Below, in pieces: positions 5,799 through 7,400 of a stretch of 7,400 nt of DNA. The position numbers were made by a program, and so were the translations under genes. Each line of letters begins with the position of its first letter. The first letter of the stretch is position 1. The stretch comes from an uncultured Rhodospirillales bacterium (lineage in GTDB: Bacteria; Pseudomonadota; Alphaproteobacteria; Acetobacterales; Acetobacteraceae): the NCBI GenBank assembly GCA_903844785.1, contig CAIMVB010000400.1:1-7400 (forward strand), written 5' to 3'. The notes under the pieces were generated by a model, which saw only the letters and a program-made list of their open reading frames with translations, ran no database searches and was not told the DNA's origin.

Positions 5799-7400
5799 TT
5801 GGCCGAGAATCACTTCGTGCAGCATGTGGCTATGGGGGATGTGCATGTCCTTCGCCTGGCCAATCCGCCGGTCAATACGCTGCGCACCGAAATCCGCGCC
5901 GGGCTTTATGATGGCATGAAGGCGGCGCGCGCCGCCGGCGCCAAGGCGGTGGTGATCATCGGCACCGGGCGCATGTTCTGCGCCGGGGCGGAAATGACCG
6001 AATTCGGCAAGCCGCGAATCCCGCCGTCCCTGACCGAGGTGTTTGAGCAGTTTGAAGCCTTCCCTGGCCTGACCGTTGCGGCCATTCATGGCTCGGCTTT
6101 GGGCGGCGGTTTGGAAGTGGCGCTTGCCTGCCATGCGCGCGTAGCGCTGGCGGATGCGAATCTGGGCCTGCCGGAAGTGAAGCGCGGCTTCGTCCCCGGC
6201 GCGGGCGGTACGCAGCGTCTGCCGCGGCTGATTGGCCCGGAAGCGGCGCTGAAAATCATTGTGCCCGGAGAACCGGTGAAAGCGACGGAAGCGCTGAAGC
6301 TTGGCTTCGTGGATGCGATTATTGATGGCGATCTGGAAGCGGGCGCCATTGCTTTTGCGCGTGCCAATATCGGCCGGAATTTCACCCTGGCGCGCAACCG
6401 CACGGATAAGATCGCGGGCCAGGATATGGCGGCGTTTGATGCCGCGGCGGGCGCTTTGTTGAAGCGCGCGCGCGGGCAGGAAAGCCCGAAGGGCTGTGTG
6501 GAAGCGGTGCGCGCTTCCTTCACCATGCCTTTTGAGGAAGGCTTGCAGAAGGAACGCGATTTATTCGCAAGCCTGGTGGCGGGCGAGCAATCCAAGGCGC
6601 TGCGGCACATTTTCTTCGGTGAACGCGAAGCGCAGCGCGTGCCGGGCCTGCCGGCTGATACGCAAGTGCTGCCTGTCGGCAAGCTGGTTGTGATTGGTGG
6701 CGGCACCATGGGCGGCGGCATTGCCATGAGTGCGGCGAATTTCGGCGTACCCGTGACTATTGTCGAGATGACCGAAGAAGCGCTCGCCAAGGGGCTACAG
6801 CGCTGCGAAGCCAATTGGCAGCGCACCGTTGCATCGGGCCGCTTGTCTCAGGCCGAATATGATAAGCGCCGCGCCCTGCTAAGCGGTTCCACCGATTTTG
6901 AGAAAACCGTCGGCGAAGCCGATCTGGTGATCGAAGCCGTGTTCGAGAATATGGATGTGAAGAAGCAAGTCTTCGCGCGGTTGGATAAGGCGGCGCGCCC
7001 GGGAATAGTGTTGGCTTCCAATACCTCCACGCTTGATATTGACCAGATTGCCAATGCGACATCGCGGCCCGAATGGGTGATGGGCATGCATTTCTTCAGC
7101 CCGGCCAATGTGATGCGCCTGCTTGAAAATGTGCGCGGGTCGAAGACCAATGCGGTTGCGATCGCGACGGCAACCGAATTCGGCAAGAAGATCGGCAAGC
7201 TGCCGGTGCTGGTTGGCAATTGCGATGGCTTTGTCGGCAATCGCATGACCGGCAAGCGCACGCCCCAGGTGGAAAAGCTGCTGCTGGAAGGCTGCCTGCC
7301 GCAGGATATTGACCGCGTGATGGAAGGCTATGGCATGGCCATGGGGCCGCTCGCCACCGGTGACCTTGCTGGCTTGGATATTGGCGCGGCTGTGCGGAAG
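5799..7400 (+). CDS. Bifunctional enoyl-CoA hydratase / 3-hydroxyacyl-CoA dehydrogenase (FadB/EHHADH type), 3' end missing
   Basis: The first 534 codons of a beta-oxidation multienzyme run off the window with no stop. The N-terminal crotonase half hydrates trans-2-enoyl-CoA. It shows F60-C-A-G-A oxyanion-hole residues, G102-G-G-L-E106 and G123-L-P-E126, which give both catalytic glutamates, then P133-G-A-G-G-T-Q-R. After a linker, the NAD-binding half begins with V297-V-I-G-G-G-T-M-G-G-G-I-A309 and acidic E323 at the end of strand 2. The dehydrogenase motif H431-F-F-S-P...M439-R-L-L-E443 supplies the His-Glu pair, with S408-N-T-S and G473-N-C-D-G-F-V-G-N-R also present. Relatives are about 690-730 residues, so roughly 160-200 are missing. 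TTG 5799 is preferred by its ribosome site (frame opens at 5787); ATG 5832 would remove 11 residues. The near-296 start of the dehydrogenase half resembles EHHADH-type more than E. coli FadB. Confidence 0.93.
   Translation, partial: MAENHFVQHVAMGDVHVLRLANPPVNTLRTEIRAGLYDGMKAARAAGAKAVVIIGTGRMFCAGAEMTEFGKPRIPPSLTEVFEQFEAFPGLTVAAIHGSALGGGLEVALACHARVALADANLGLPEVKRGFVPGAGGTQRLPRLIGPEAALKIIVPGEPVKATEALKLGFVDAIIDGDLEAGAIAFARANIGRNFTLARNRTDKIAGQDMAAFDAAAGALLKRARGQESPKGCVEAVRASFTMPFEEGLQKERDLFASLVAGEQSKALRHIFFGEREAQRVPGLPADTQVLPVGKLVVIGGGTMGGGIAMSAANFGVPVTIVEMTEEALAKGLQRCEANWQRTVASGRLSQAEYDKRRALLSGSTDFEKTVGEADLVIEAVFENMDVKKQVFARLDKAARPGIVLASNTSTLDIDQIANATSRPEWVMGMHFFSPANVMRLLENVRGSKTNAVAIATATEFGKKIGKLPVLVGNCDGFVGNRMTGKRTPQVEKLLLEGCLPQDIDRVMEGYGMAMGPLATGDLAGLDIGAAVRK

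Noticed and set aside
5655..6134. Minus-strand extension of the SDR reading frame giving a 420-residue protein
   Set aside because: The extra 160 residues lie antisense to the well-supported beta-oxidation gene and look like no known domain. A strong AGGAGG site and the canonical SDR N-terminus place the start at 5654.
6086..6826. 246-residue minus-strand open frame opposite the beta-oxidation gene
   Set aside because: Ser/Pro/Ala-rich composition without domain features; a shadow of the catalytic coding strand.
1..7400. Mobile elements, CRISPR arrays, tRNA or other RNA genes, toxin-antitoxin or defence genes
   Set aside because: Reading both strands showed no transposase or integrase motifs, no regularly spaced repeats, no cloverleaf-like segments, and no gene outside the exporter, binding-protein, SDR and beta-oxidation set. 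Base composition appears even across the window.

Overview
The window looks like ordinary chromosome from a GC-rich alphaproteobacterium, probably Rhodospirillales/Acetobacteraceae. This is an inference from the codon use and from the style of the LpxK, DevC, AapJ and SDR proteins; no rRNA or other taxonomic marker is present. Genes are closely packed, and no stretch over 300 bases lacks a gene. I saw no insertion sequence, tRNA, CRISPR array, phage gene or attachment site.

Left part (1-3693, + strand). The last 43 codons of a probable lpxK (lipid A 4'-kinase) are followed by four chained genes: a TetR/AcrR-type regulator, a DevB/HlyD-type membrane fusion protein, a DevC-type permease and a DevA-type ATPase. 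Every junction overlaps (ATGA, GTGA, TGATG), so this is almost certainly one translationally coupled operon encoding a regulated tripartite ABC exporter. The short lpxK-tetR gap holds a perfect 14-bp palindrome between -35-like and -10-like hexamers, a likely autoregulatory operator. A perfect 10-bp inverted repeat covers the Shine-Dalgarno region and start codon of the regulator.

Middle (3694-4873, + strand). An 86-bp gap with a consensus -35 hexamer and a good ribosome binding site leads into a secreted AapJ/BztA-type amino-acid-binding protein. A strong intrinsic terminator follows it. No partner permease or ATPase gene lies next to it, so it is an orphan within this window.

Right part (4872-7400). 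A minus-strand NADP(H)-type short-chain dehydrogenase/reductase is divergent from a plus-strand bifunctional enoyl-CoA hydratase / 3-hydroxyacyl-CoA dehydrogenase (FadB/EHHADH type), which runs off the window after 534 codons. The catalytic residues of both halves of the fatty-acid oxidation enzyme are visible. Its best start is a TTG with a good ribosome binding site. The 144-bp divergent gap holds a bulged hairpin just before that site.

I found no clearly new biological system. The most interesting signals are the regulatory architecture at the tetR start and the placement of a Dev-type (glycolipid exporter-like) operon directly behind a lipid A biosynthesis gene.
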